A stretch of 51,180 nt of DNA from Lentzea terrae (GTDB taxonomy: Bacteria; Actinomycetota; Actinomycetes; Mycobacteriales; Pseudonocardiaceae): positions 25,442 through 76,621 of the forward strand of contig NZ_QFWW01000015.1 in the NCBI RefSeq assembly GCF_003265345.1, read 5' to 3'. Under the pieces are notes generated by a model, which made no database searches, was not told the origin of the DNA, and saw only the letters and a program-made list of their open reading frames with translations. Position numbers and translations under genes: made by a program. Of this stretch, positions 39,050 to 48,099 are shown piece by piece (within the stretch, counting starts at the first letter, position 1; each line of letters begins with the position of its first letter).

Positions 39050-40180
39050 GTGGCCGAGGCGTACATCATCGAGGCTGTGCGGACCCCGGCGGGCAGGCGT
39101 GGCGGCGAGCTCAGTCACGTCCACCCAGCCGATCTCGGCGCGCACGTGATCACCGCGCTGCTCAACCGGGTCGACGTCGACCCGACCGACGTGGACGACG
39201 TGATCTTCGGCTGCGTGGACACCGTCGGCCCGCAGGCCGGCGACATCGCGCGCACAGCGTGGCTGGCGGCGGGGTTCCCGGAGCAGGTGCCGGGCGTGAC
39301 GGTCGACCGGCAGTGCGGGTCGAGCCAGCAGGCGCTGCACTTCGCGGCGCAGGCGGTCATGAGCGGTACGGCCGACGTGATCGTCGCGGGTGGCGTGCAG
39401 AACATGTCGCAGGTGCCGATCTCCTCCGCCATGACGGTGAGCCCGTTCGAGGGCTGCGAGGGCTGGCAGCACCGGTACGGCGACGAGGAGGTCAACCAGT
39501 TCCGCGCCGCCGACCTGATCGCGGTGCGGTGGGACCTGTCGCGGCGCGAGATGGAGGAGTTCGCGCTGCAGAGCCATCTGCGGGCGATCACCGCGATCAA
39601 GGAGGGCCGGTTCGACCGGGAGATCGCGCCGGTCGACGGGGTCGTGCACGACGAGTGCCCGCGGCCGGACACGAGTGCCGAGAAGATGGCGGCGCTGCAA
39701 CCGTTGCGGCCGGGTGGCCGGACGACCGCCGCGCTGTCGTCGCAGATCTCCGACGGTGCCTCGGCGGTGCTGGTCGTGTCGGAACGGGCGGTGCGCGAGC
39801 ACCGGTTGACGCCGCGGGCACGGGTGCACCACATCTCGGCCCGCGGATCCGACCCGATCTACATGCTGACCGCGCCGATCCGTGCCACCAAGTACGCGTT
39901 GGAACGGGCCGGCATGTCCATTTCGGACATCGACCTGTTCGAGATCAACGAGGCGTTCGCGTCCGTGCCGCTGGCCTGGGCGAAGGAGCTCAAGGTCGAT
40001 CTCGGGCGGGTCAACGTCAACGGGGGAGCGCTGGCACTCGGGCACCCGATCGGCGCGACCGGCACGAAGCTGTTCACGACGTTGCTGCACGAGCTGGAAC
40101 GGACCGGCGGCCGGTACGGGTTGCAGACGATGTGCGAGGGCGGCGGTCAGGCGAACGTGACCATCATCGAACGTCTCTGA
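39050..40180 (+). CDS. fadA6: FadA6, thiolase of ring C/D catabolism
   Basis: This 376-residue thiolase has the nucleophile C89 in VDRQCGSSQQ, H332 in GALALGHPIG and C362 in TMCEGGGQANV. FadA6 cleaves the ring-opened HIP-derived beta-ketoacyl-CoA. GTG 39050 has an AGGAGGG site (39038-39044) and follows kstR2 by 14 bp. The 3' end converges on ipdC with a 17-bp overlap. Confidence 0.92.
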   Translation: MAEAYIIEAVRTPAGRRGGELSHVHPADLGAHVITALLNRVDVDPTDVDDVIFGCVDTVGPQAGDIARTAWLAAGFPEQVPGVTVDRQCGSSQQALHFAAQAVMSGTADVIVAGGVQNMSQVPISSAMTVSPFEGCEGWQHRYGDEEVNQFRAADLIAVRWDLSRREMEEFALQSHLRAITAIKEGRFDREIAPVDGVVHDECPRPDTSAEKMAALQPLRPGGRTTAALSSQISDGASAVLVVSERAVREHRLTPRARVHHISARGSDPIYMLTAPIRATKYALERAGMSISDIDLFEINEAFASVPLAWAKELKVDLGRVNVNGGALALGHPIGATGTKLFTTLLHELERTGGRYGLQTMCEGGGQANVTIIERL

Positions 40181-41213
40181 GCTGGTCGATGATCTTCTCG
40201 GCGTCGGCGACGATGGTGGTGATCAGCTGTTCGCAGGTGGGCAGGTCGTCGAGCAGACCGGCGACCTGACCGGAGGCGAGCACGCCCGCGTCGGTCCTGC
40301 CCTCGACGAGTCCGGCGCGCAGCAGCATCGGCGTGTTCGCGGCCATGATCACCTGGGCCCAGGTGAGGTCCTTGCCGTGCTTCATGGCCAGGCCCTCGCG
40401 GATCATCGCGCGCCACGACAGTCCGGTGAGCTGCCGGAACCTGGCGGCGTTGGTGATCGCTCTGGTGAGGCTGCTGATCTTGCCGGACTGCTCGAGGTGG
40501 TTGACGAGGTCGGTGCGCAGGACCCGGTGCGGCAGGCCGTCGACGCGGGTGGTCACGACTGTGCCGTTGAGGTCTCGTTGCAGGTAGGCGGCTTTGACCG
40601 CTTGTGGCACCGTGCTCTCCTGGGTGAGCAGGAACCTCGTGCCCATCGCGATTCCCGCCGCGCCGTACGCGAGTGCGGCCGCGAGACCTCGGCCGTCGAA
40701 GAAGCCGCCCGCCGCGATCACCGGGATGTCCACGGCGTCCAGCACGCTCGGGAGCAGCAGAGTCGTTGCCACACCACCGGTGTGGCCGCCGCCCTCGCCG
40801 CCCTGGACGATCACCGCGTGAGCGCCCCACTTGGCGACCTTCTCCGCGTGCCTGGCCGCGCCGATCGACGGGATCACGACCACGCCGGCGTCGGTCAGCT
40901 TGGCGATCATGTCGGGTTTCGGGGCCAGTGCGAAGGAAGCGACCTTGACCTGTTCGCGGATGAGCAGGTCGACGCGTTCCTGGGCGTCCTGCGCGTCGGC
41001 GCGGAGGTTCACGCCGAACGGTTGGGACGTGCGGGAACGGGTCTCCTTGATGGCGGCTTCGAGTTCGGCGTAGGTCATCGTGGCCGAGGCCAGAATGCCG
41101 AGCCCGCCTGCTTCGGCGGTCGCGGAGACCAGACGTGGCCCGGCGACCCAGCCCATGCCGGTCTGCACCACCGGATGCTTGACACCGACCAGTTCGGTCA
41201 GGGCGGTTCTCAT
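40164..41213 (-). CDS. ipdC: IpdC, nitronate-monooxygenase-fold flavin enzyme
   Basis: This 349-residue FMN-dependent TIM barrel of the 2-nitropropane dioxygenase/enoyl reductase family has PVVQTGMGWVAGPRLVSATA, the FMN-phosphate loop GGEGGGHTGG and GGFFDGRGLAAALAYGAAGI. In steroid degraders IpdC acts on a HIP-CoA-derived enoyl intermediate before ring D opening. It is the third gene after echA20-ipdA-ipdB, with ATGA coupling to ipdB. Confidence 0.9.
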   Translation of the reverse strand: MRTALTELVGVKHPVVQTGMGWVAGPRLVSATAEAGGLGILASATMTYAELEAAIKETRSRTSQPFGVNLRADAQDAQERVDLLIREQVKVASFALAPKPDMIAKLTDAGVVVIPSIGAARHAEKVAKWGAHAVIVQGGEGGGHTGGVATTLLLPSVLDAVDIPVIAAGGFFDGRGLAAALAYGAAGIAMGTRFLLTQESTVPQAVKAAYLQRDLNGTVVTTRVDGLPHRVLRTDLVNHLEQSGKISSLTRAITNAARFRQLTGLSWRAMIREGLAMKHGKDLTWAQVIMAANTPMLLRAGLVEGRTDAGVLASGQVAGLLDDLPTCEQLITTIVADAEKIIDQLRDVR

Positions 41214-41923
41214 GACGGGACTTCCTTGTCCCGCTTGGCATCCGGGTCGAGCTTCGTTCTGATGAGCTCGAGTTCTTCGTCGGTCGGGAGCCGCGTTTCC
41301 ACGACGTCCGTTGCGGTGAGCGGGAACGACGTCTGCTTCTGGACCTCGTCGACGGACACGCCGGGATGCGTGGAGACCAGCCGCATCGAGTGGTCCGGGG
41401 TGTTGAAGTCGAGCACGGCTAGGTTCGTGACGACGCGGTGGATGTCGTGGAACGGGCCGACAGCGCGGTCGTAGCCGACGCCGGAGACCACGTCGACCGC
41501 CTCGACCAGCACGCGCGGACTGTGCCGCGGCACCCAGTAGCTGGTGCGGTGGTTGATCGTGTTGCCGGGCGCGCCGCGGAACCCGAGCAGCTGCCGGGTG
41601 GGCTTGGCGTGGTCGCCGATCGCGGAGATGTTCTGGTTGCCGAACCGGTCGACCTGGTTCGCGCCCATCACGACGTGCCGTCGGCCGTGCGCGACGACGT
41701 CGAACACCTGCCGGTACGGCAGCCACCCCTCCACAGTGGACTCGGGCGTGAGCAGGAAGGCCTCGCCGTCGGAGAGCAGCAGATCGGGCTCGGTGGTGAG
41801 GCGGGCCAGCTTCGCGCCGAGGGACGGGATGAGGCCCATCGGGCTGGCGAGCGTCTCACCGGCTCCGGCGAACAGGTCGGCGCAGGCGGTCACGCAGATC
41901 TCGGCCCTGGTGATGTCGCTCAT
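41210..41923 (-). CDS. ipdB: IpdB, beta subunit of the ring C-opening COCHEA-CoA hydrolase
   Basis: This 237-residue protein has the type I CoA-transferase beta-subunit fold and begins MSDITRAEICVTACADLFAG. It has VVMGANQVDRFGNQNISAIG and PGNTINHRTSYWVPRHSPRV. The SENG-type catalytic glutamate of true CoA-transferases is not seen, consistent with IpdAB being a C-C hydrolase. ATG 41923 overlaps the ipdA stop. Confidence 0.92.
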   Translation of the reverse strand: MSDITRAEICVTACADLFAGAGETLASPMGLIPSLGAKLARLTTEPDLLLSDGEAFLLTPESTVEGWLPYRQVFDVVAHGRRHVVMGANQVDRFGNQNISAIGDHAKPTRQLLGFRGAPGNTINHRTSYWVPRHSPRVLVEAVDVVSGVGYDRAVGPFHDIHRVVTNLAVLDFNTPDHSMRLVSTHPGVSVDEVQKQTSFPLTATDVVETRLPTDEELELIRTKLDPDAKRDKEVPS

Positions 41924-42717
41924 GCCAGCAGCCTCTTCTCGAAGTCGGCCCATTTCTCCAGGTCTGCCGCTGCTTCGGCGTATTCGCGCTGCCGGGCTTC
42001 GTCGCGCGGGTAGTCGGGCACGCAGCTCGTGAACCCCGCGCCACCCGGTGCTTCCACGACGCCGTCGACCATCATCCGGTTGAGCAGCAAGGTTTGCGGC
42101 GGCCCGTCGAACGTTTCGACGATCTGCTCGCATGAGACGTAACGGCGATCTGCGGCCAGGCAGAACAGGTCGTCGAAGTACGGGTCCGGGCCGAGGTACT
42201 GGGCGTTGCCGTGCCGGTCCGCGCGGTTGAGGTGGACCAGCGCGACGTCGAGTTTCAACGCAGGCATGGCGACCAGCTCTTCGCCGTCGTCGTAGGGTGA
42301 GCGGACGGTCTTGAGCTCCGGGGCGTACTTGAGCACGTCCGAGCCCAGCCCAGCCCTGATCGGCAGGAACGGCAGCCGGTGTGCGGCGGCTTTGAGGCCG
42401 GTCTGGAACATGCCCTCGTCCAGCTCCAGCACCTCGATCGCACCGGTCTCCCTGGCCCGTTTGAACCACGGGTCGTACGGGATCGTGTCGAGCGAGACGA
42501 ACCCGTAAACCAGCTTGCGGACCTTGCCGGCCGCGCACAGCAGCCCGACGTCCGGGCCGCCGTACGTGACGACGGTGAGGTCCTTGGCGTTGCTCTTGAG
42601 AATTGCTTTGACCAGGGCCATCGGCTTGCGCCGCGAGCCCCAGCCGCCGATGCCGACGGTCATGCCGTCCTTGATCTCGCTGCCGACCTCGTCAGCTGTC
42701 ATTCGCTTGTCGCGCAT
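41920..42717 (-). CDS. ipdA: IpdA, alpha subunit of the ring C-opening COCHEA-CoA hydrolase
   Basis: This 265-residue CoA-transferase-fold alpha subunit has DGMTVGIGGWGSRRKPMALV, TVVTYGGPDVGLLCAAGKVR and HLNRADRHGNAQYLGPDPYF. With IpdB it hydrolyses ring C of the ring-D-opened CoA thioester. ATG 42717 gives a 26-bp overlap with echA20; ATG 42702 is also possible and starts at the conserved MTADEVGSEI. Confidence 0.92.
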   Translation of the reverse strand: MRDKRMTADEVGSEIKDGMTVGIGGWGSRRKPMALVKAILKSNAKDLTVVTYGGPDVGLLCAAGKVRKLVYGFVSLDTIPYDPWFKRARETGAIEVLELDEGMFQTGLKAAAHRLPFLPIRAGLGSDVLKYAPELKTVRSPYDDGEELVAMPALKLDVALVHLNRADRHGNAQYLGPDPYFDDLFCLAADRRYVSCEQIVETFDGPPQTLLLNRMMVDGVVEAPGGAGFTSCVPDYPRDEARQREYAEAAADLEKWADFEKRLLA

Positions 42718-43459
42718 GGTTTCCGTCCAGGAAGGCCTGCCGGGCGTGGTCCGACACACCGGTGAGGTTCAGCTCGAAGGTGAAGCCCTGCTCGAAGCGG
42801 TAGCTCTGGTGCACGCGCTGGGTGTCGATGCCGTTGATCGCCTCCTTGGCCGCGCGGATCACCGTCGGGTCCTTCTTGGCGATGTCCCTGGCGATCTCGC
42901 GGGCCGCGTCGTCGAGCTGCGCGCGCGGGGCTATCTCGAAGACGCTGCCGTGGTGGTGCAGGGTTTGCGCGCTGACGTTCCTGGCCGTGTAGTACAGCGT
43001 CCGCATGAGGTGCTGCGGGACGAGCCTGGCCAGGTGGGTCGCGGCTCCCAGGGCGCCCCGGTCGACCTCGGGCAGGCCGAACGTGGCGTCGTCCGAGGCG
43101 ACGATGACGTCCGCGTTGCCGACCAGTCCGACGCCGCCGCCGAGGCAGAAGCCGTTGACCGCGACGATGACCGGCACCTCGCAGTCGTACACGGCCGCGA
43201 ACGCCTTGGCGCAGCCCCGGTTCGCCGCGAGGAGAGCCGCGTGGCCGGGCGTGCGTTGCATCTCCTTGAGATCGACGCCCGCGCAGAAGCCGCGGTTCTC
43301 GGCGCGCAGGATGACGACCCGCGCCTCCGGGTCCTCGCCCGCCCCCGTGATCGTCTTCGCCAGCTCGAACCAGCCGGCCGAGGGGATGGCGTTGACCGGG
43401 GGATAGTCGATCGTGACCTCGATGATGCCGTTTTCGGTGTGGCTGCTGGAGATTCCCAT
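42692..43459 (-). CDS. echA20: EchA20, crotonase-family ring D hydrolase
   Basis: This 255-residue crotonase begins MGISSSHTENGIIEVTIDYP. It has RGFCAGVDLKEMQ for the oxyanion hole and NGFCLGGGVGLVGNADVIVA, where the first hydratase Glu is Gly, but the second is kept in FGLPEVDRGALG. This fits EchA20, which hydrolyses ring D instead of hydrating a double bond. GGAAGG precedes ATG 43459. It is the first gene of the echA20-ipdA-ipdB-ipdC operon, divergent from the SDR pair across a KstR2-like site. Confidence 0.92.
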   Translation of the reverse strand: MGISSSHTENGIIEVTIDYPPVNAIPSAGWFELAKTITGAGEDPEARVVILRAENRGFCAGVDLKEMQRTPGHAALLAANRGCAKAFAAVYDCEVPVIVAVNGFCLGGGVGLVGNADVIVASDDATFGLPEVDRGALGAATHLARLVPQHLMRTLYYTARNVSAQTLHHHGSVFEIAPRAQLDDAAREIARDIAKKDPTVIRAAKEAINGIDTQRVHQSYRFEQGFTFELNLTGVSDHARQAFLDGNHARQANDS

Positions 43460-43474
43460 CGCGCCGCCTTCCGA

Positions 43475-43492
43475 ACCAAGCGATTGCTTGGT
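43475..43492. promoter_or_regulatory. KstR2-like operator with altered spacing
   Basis: ACCAAGCGATTGCTTGGT has perfect 7-bp arms (ACCAAGC/GCTTGGT) around GATT. Against the 14-bp consensus AnCAAGnnCTTGnT the right half is perfect, but the left half (AGCGAT at 43479) has two mismatches, because the CAAG half-site sits 4 bp further out. The position between divergent echA20 and SDR operons is where a KstR2 site is expected. Confidence 0.6.
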
Positions 43493-43529
43493 AATTTAGC
43501 AGCGCCGGAGCGACCGGGGTAGGTGCATC

Positions 43530-44285
43530 GTGGAACTGTCCCTCGACGGAAGCGTTGTCCTGGTGACGGGCGGCGTGCGAGGTGTCGGTCTCGGGATCAC
43601 TCGCGCGTTCCTGTCCGCTGGGGCTGTGGTGGTGACCTGTGCTCGCCGTCCTGCTGACGTGCCTGGTGCGGTGTTCATGCCGTGCGACGTGCGGGATTTT
43701 GAGCAGGTTTCGTCGCTGGTGTCCTCCGTGGTTGATCGTTTCGGGCGGCTCGACGTCGTGGTGAACAACGCGGGCGGGGCGCCGTACGCGTTGGCGGACA
43801 AGGCTTCGCCGCGGTTCCACCAGAAGATCGTCGAGCTGAACCTGCTGGCGCCGTTGCTGGTGTCGCAGGCCGCTTACGGGGTGATGAAGGACTCCGGCGG
43901 TTCGATCGTGATGGTCAGCAGTGTTTCTGGCCGTCGCCCGTCACCTGGAACTGCTGCTTATGGCGCCGCGAAGGCCGGGTTGGACAACCTGACCGCGTCG
44001 CTGGCCGTCGAGTGGGCGCCGCGGGTGCGGGTCAACGCTTTGGCGGTCGGGATGGTGCGGACCGAGCAGTCTCACCTGCATTACGGGTCTGCGGAGGGCA
44101 TCGCGGCTGTTGAGCGGACTGTGCCGCTGGGGCGGCTGGCGACGCCCGACGAAATCGGCGCGTGCGCGGTGTTCCTCGCTTCGCCGCTGGCTTCGTACGT
44201 GACCGGCTCGACCTTGGTTGTGCACGGCGGGGGCGAGGTACCCCCGTTCCTGGCAGCGGCCGACACCGATGGGGGTTCGTCATGA
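43530..44285 (+). CDS. Short-chain dehydrogenase/reductase (Rv3549c-like)
   Basis: This 251-residue classical SDR has VLVTGGVRGVGLGITRAFLS, NNAGGAPY, the serine in MVSSVSG and YGAAK (Y-x3-K), then AVGMVRTE. Position and orientation opposite echA20 equal Rv3549c in the mycobacterial KstR2 regulon. GTG 43530 is used. The stop overlaps the next ATG. The precise steroid intermediate is not established. Confidence 0.83.
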   Translation: MELSLDGSVVLVTGGVRGVGLGITRAFLSAGAVVVTCARRPADVPGAVFMPCDVRDFEQVSSLVSSVVDRFGRLDVVVNNAGGAPYALADKASPRFHQKIVELNLLAPLLVSQAAYGVMKDSGGSIVMVSSVSGRRPSPGTAAYGAAKAGLDNLTASLAVEWAPRVRVNALAVGMVRTEQSHLHYGSAEGIAAVERTVPLGRLATPDEIGACAVFLASPLASYVTGSTLVVHGGGEVPPFLAAADTDGGSS

Positions 44286-45145
44286 GCTTGTGCGAGGACC
44301 GGGTCGTCATCGTGACCGGTGCCGGTCGCGGCATCGGGCGAGCGCACGCGCTGGCGTTCGCCGCGGCTGGGGCACGGGTGGTGGTGAACGACCTGTCTGC
44401 GGCGGTGGCGGGCGAGGTGGCCTCGTTGATCGGTCCGCGCGCGGTCGTGAACACCGACGACGTGGGCACCTGGGCCGGCGCCGCGCGGGTGGTCGATGCT
44501 GCGTTGGAAGCCTTCGGCGGGCTCGACGTGCTGGTGAACAACGCCGGGATCGTGCGCGACCGGATGATCGTGAGCTGCGGCGAGGACGAGTGGGACGAGG
44601 TAGTGCGCGTGCACCTCAAGGGCCACTTCGCGCCGCTGCACCACGCCGCGGCGTACTGGCGGGGCGTGGTGAAGGCCGGCGGCAGCGTGTCGGGCCGGGT
44701 GATCAACACGTCGTCCGGGGCCGGGTTGTTCGGGAGCGTGGGGCAGGCGAACTACTCGGCGGCCAAGGCGGGGATCGCCGCGATGACGCTCGTGGCCGCC
44801 GCAGAGCTGGCGCGGTACGGCGTGACGGTCAACGCGATCGCTCCGGCCGCGCGGACGCGGATGACGGAGGCGACGTTCGCGGACACGATGGCTGCGCCGG
44901 ACGACGGGTTTGACGCGATGGCGCCGGAGAACGTGTCGCCGCTGGTGGTGTGGCTGGGTTCTGCGGAGGCAGGGGACGTGACCGGGCGGATGTTCGAGGT
45001 CGACGGCGGGCGGATCTGCGTCGCTCACGGGTGGCGGCGAGGGCCGGAGATCGACAAGGGGGCGCGGTGGTCGCCGGAGGAGCTGGGCGGGGTGGTGCAC
45101 CAGCTGGTCGCGGACGATCACCCGGTACCGGTGTACGGCGCCTGA
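44282..45145 (+). CDS. Short-chain dehydrogenase/reductase (Rv3548c-like)
   Basis: This 287-residue SDR has IVTGAGRGIGRAHALAFAAA, the NNAG motif in LVNNAGIVRDRM, NTSSGAGLFGSVGQANYSAA with Y-x3-K, and a C-terminal extension (RGPEIDKGARWSPEELG) typical of the longer peroxisomal MFE-2-like SDRs acting on 3-hydroxyacyl-CoAs. It is coupled to the preceding SDR by ATGA. It ends the KstR2-type block; 131 bp without a gene follow. Confidence 0.83.
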   Translation: MSLCEDRVVIVTGAGRGIGRAHALAFAAAGARVVVNDLSAAVAGEVASLIGPRAVVNTDDVGTWAGAARVVDAALEAFGGLDVLVNNAGIVRDRMIVSCGEDEWDEVVRVHLKGHFAPLHHAAAYWRGVVKAGGSVSGRVINTSSGAGLFGSVGQANYSAAKAGIAAMTLVAAAELARYGVTVNAIAPAARTRMTEATFADTMAAPDDGFDAMAPENVSPLVVWLGSAEAGDVTGRMFEVDGGRICVAHGWRRGPEIDKGARWSPEELGGVVHQLVADDHPVPVYGA

Positions 45146-45276
45146 GCAGGAGCTGCCAGGAGCGGCCCATGTCGGTCTTCTGCCGTGTGTGGCTTGCAGG
45201 CCGTGCGGCGTCGCGAGATCGAGTGAATGCCTGCGGCAACGGGTAACGCAGCGCCACCGGTACCCGACCGCCAGAT

Positions 45277-45717
45277 GTGACTCGATTGGCGTCCTTAGTG
45301 ACGGTCTTGGGCGTGCTCGCGGCCCTCGCAGGCTGCGGGAGCAAAGAACAGCCGACGGCAACAAACACGCGCGACGAAACAGGTGCGACAACAGTGGCGC
45401 CGACAGTGACAAGGGGTTCGTCAGCAGAGCTGGAAGCAGCGGTGCGTGCGTACTCAGCAGCGTTCCTCTCCGGGAGAAGCGAGGCGTATGAGCTGCTTTC
45501 ACAGCGCTGCAAGGAACGTATGCCACGCGCCGGATTTCTTCAGGTGCTCGCGGCGGCGAGCCAATTGTACGGACCGCAGGAAATCGTGTCGCTCAAGGTC
45601 GACCAGATTTCCGGCGACCTGGGGCGGGTGACCTCCACCTACGCGAATTCCGAATTGAATCAGCGGAGCGAGCCATGGGTTCGGGAGAACGGTGTCTGGC
45701 GGATTGACGACTGCTGA
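45277..45717 (+). CDS. Putative lipoprotein, hypothetical
   Basis: This 146-residue protein has a lipoprotein signal VTRLASLVTVLGVLAALAGC with the lipobox LAGC (C20), a Thr/Ser-rich linker, and a compact domain (SSAELEAAVRAYSAAFLSGR...WVRENGVWRIDDC) reminiscent of NTF2-like or DUF4878-type secreted domains. The start is GTG 45277. Local base composition is lower in GC than the steroid operons. There is no link to steroid catabolism. Confidence 0.72.
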   Translation: MTRLASLVTVLGVLAALAGCGSKEQPTATNTRDETGATTVAPTVTRGSSAELEAAVRAYSAAFLSGRSEAYELLSQRCKERMPRAGFLQVLAAASQLYGPQEIVSLKVDQISGDLGRVTSTYANSELNQRSEPWVRENGVWRIDDC

Positions 45718-46095
45718 CTCCATTTCACGATCGAATGAAGTCCGATCTGTTCGCACGCGGTTGCACCCTCGAAATGGCGCGCCGTCACCAGCGCGACCAT
45801 GTCAATGAACCGGACGCAGCCAACGACGAGCTGGGGTTGAGGCGCGCGGCCGCCGTTCGGCCGGCTGGTGTGACACAGCGCGCAACCAACCAATACTCGA
45901 AAGGATAAAAAACCTTAGCCGTGCGGGGCGTGGCACGTGGTGTGCTGCGCCCTGCGGCAACGGATGCGGGAGAATCACTTGTTAAACTGACACCTTCCGG
46001 TGCAACCAGGCCGCCTTGCTTGTCCGCACGAGGCCCCGCCGACATCCTTTTGGTCGAGCCGAACAACGCTCGAATTTCGCCAGGAGAAAGGTGTC
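45718..46095. other. Intergenic region upstream of lectin gene, no supported gene
   Basis: These 378 bp have A-rich patches (for example GGATAAAAAACC near 45904) and lower GC than the rest. A 57-codon ATG frame at 45735 lacks a ribosome site and family. I see no RNA gene. The region probably holds the lectin promoter. Confidence 0.4.
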
Positions 46096-46650
46096 GTGCC
46101 AATGCAGCCCGTTACCGCAATTATGTCGGTACGTAGTCGACGGCCCTCGAGAGCAAGAATTGTCGGCGTGAGCGCTGTTCTTTGCGTGTTCGCGGCGATG
46201 ATGCTCACGGGGACCGGCTCGGCGAGCGCCGCGTCGCAGTTCCGGCCGGTCGTCGCCGCCCACAGCGACAAGTGCCTGGACGTGAGCGGTGTGAGCCAGC
46301 AGAACGGCGCCGCGGTGATCCAGTGGTCCTGCCACGGCGGCGGCAACCAGCAGTGGGTGATCGTGCCCGCCGGTGGCCAGCACGTGCAGCTGATCGTTCA
46401 ACACAGCGGCATGTGCCTGGACGTGAGCGGTGTGAGCCAGCAGAAGGGTGCTGCGGTGATCCAGTGGCCCTGCCACGGTGGCGGCAACCAGCGTTGGCGA
46501 AAGGTCGACGTAGGCGGCGGCTACTTCCGCCTGGTGGCGTCCCACAGCGGCAAGTGCCTGGACGTGAGCGGTGCGAGCCAGCAGAACGGCGCCGCGGTGA
46601 TCCAGTGGACCTGTCACGCCGGCCTCAACCAGCGCTGGCGCAAGGGCTGA
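46096..46650 (+). CDS. Secreted ricin-type beta-trefoil lectin (CBM13)
   Basis: This protein of about 184 residues has a long signal peptide (hydrophobic VGVSAVLCVFAAMMLTGTGS, cut after ASAAS) and consists otherwise of one ricin B domain. It has three tandem 47-residue repeats, each containing CLDVSG and AAVIQW, with QxW-type ends (GNQQW, GNQRW, LNQRW). No catalytic domain is present, so it is a free carbohydrate-binding protein. AGGAG at 46082-46086 supports GTG 46096; ATG 46102 is the alternative. It resembles the CBM13 tail of the arabinofuranosidase at 11953, but its repeats differ. Confidence 0.87.
   Translation: MPMQPVTAIMSVRSRRPSRARIVGVSAVLCVFAAMMLTGTGSASAASQFRPVVAAHSDKCLDVSGVSQQNGAAVIQWSCHGGGNQQWVIVPAGGQHVQLIVQHSGMCLDVSGVSQQKGAAVIQWPCHGGGNQRWRKVDVGGGYFRLVASHSGKCLDVSGASQQNGAAVIQWTCHAGLNQRWRKG
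46261..46650 (+). repeat. Three near-identical 141-bp tandem repeats in the lectin gene
   Basis: Units begin at 46261, 46402 and 46543 (exact 141-bp period). The first about 60 bases of each (HSxxCLDVSGxSQQxGAAVI in protein) differ at only a few positions, while the second halves diverge more. This suggests recent duplication or gene conversion among the trefoil units. Confidence 0.85.
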
Positions 46651-46691
46651 GCTAACCCTTCGCTTCATGCTGCTGGTTGCCGATCGCGGCG

Positions 46692-46758
46692 AAGGTGCTC
46701 TGAATTGTGAGGACACGACTTTGTCGATGGTCATGTCCGAACCAGTTCAGAGCACCTT
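46692..46758. repeat. Inverted repeat, 13-bp perfect arms, MITE-like or terminator
   Basis: AAGGTGCTCTGAA (46692-46704) and TTCAGAGCACCTT (46746-46758) are exact reverse complements, 41 bp apart, with a weaker inner pair (GGACA/TGTCC). It lies between the convergent lectin and fadA5 genes. It could be a bidirectional terminator or the relic of a small mobile element. Confidence 0.6.
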
Positions 46759-46848
46759 TCCGGCGGGTGGCGCCACCGGGTCGAGCACGCCCTGCACGTT
46801 CCGCCGGAACACCTGATCACCGCGTCACGCAACCCACGTCCCACGCCA

Positions 46849-47994
<1,146 letters not shown>

Positions 47995-47995
47995 C

Positions 47996-48009
47996 TAGAA
48001 CACGTTCCT
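47996..48009. promoter_or_regulatory. KstR operator upstream of fadA5 (one mismatch)
   Basis: TAGAACACGTTCCT matches TnnAACnnGTTnnA except for the final base (T instead of A). It is adjacent to the fadA5 ribosome site and so well placed for repression of the leftward gene. Confidence 0.8.
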
Positions 48010-48071
48010 GTAGGGCTCCAGATTGGCGGCCTGGGGGCTTCAACACAAGGCGCAAGCGTGTTTGAATCAGA

Positions 48072-48085
48072 TAGAACGCGTTCCA
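48072..48085. promoter_or_regulatory. KstR operator upstream of cyp125 (perfect match)
   Basis: TAGAACGCGTTCCA fits TnnAACnnGTTnnA fully. It ends 3 bp before the AGGAGG ribosome site of cyp125. With the site at 47996 each divergent gene has its own box, 62 bp apart. Confidence 0.9.
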
Positions 48086-48099
48086 CCTAGGAGGTGCCT

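Noticed and set aside
45735..45908. 57-codon ATG frame (MKSDLFARGCTLEMARRHQR) between the lipoprotein and lectin genes
   Set aside because: No ribosome site, no recognisable family and composition not clearly coding; left as intergenic.
45982..46734. 250-codon minus-strand frame opposite the lectin gene
   Set aside because: Its repeated VAGPLDHRGAVLLAHTAHVQ segments are simply the antisense of the lectin's 141-bp repeats; the lectin strand has a signal peptide and family match.
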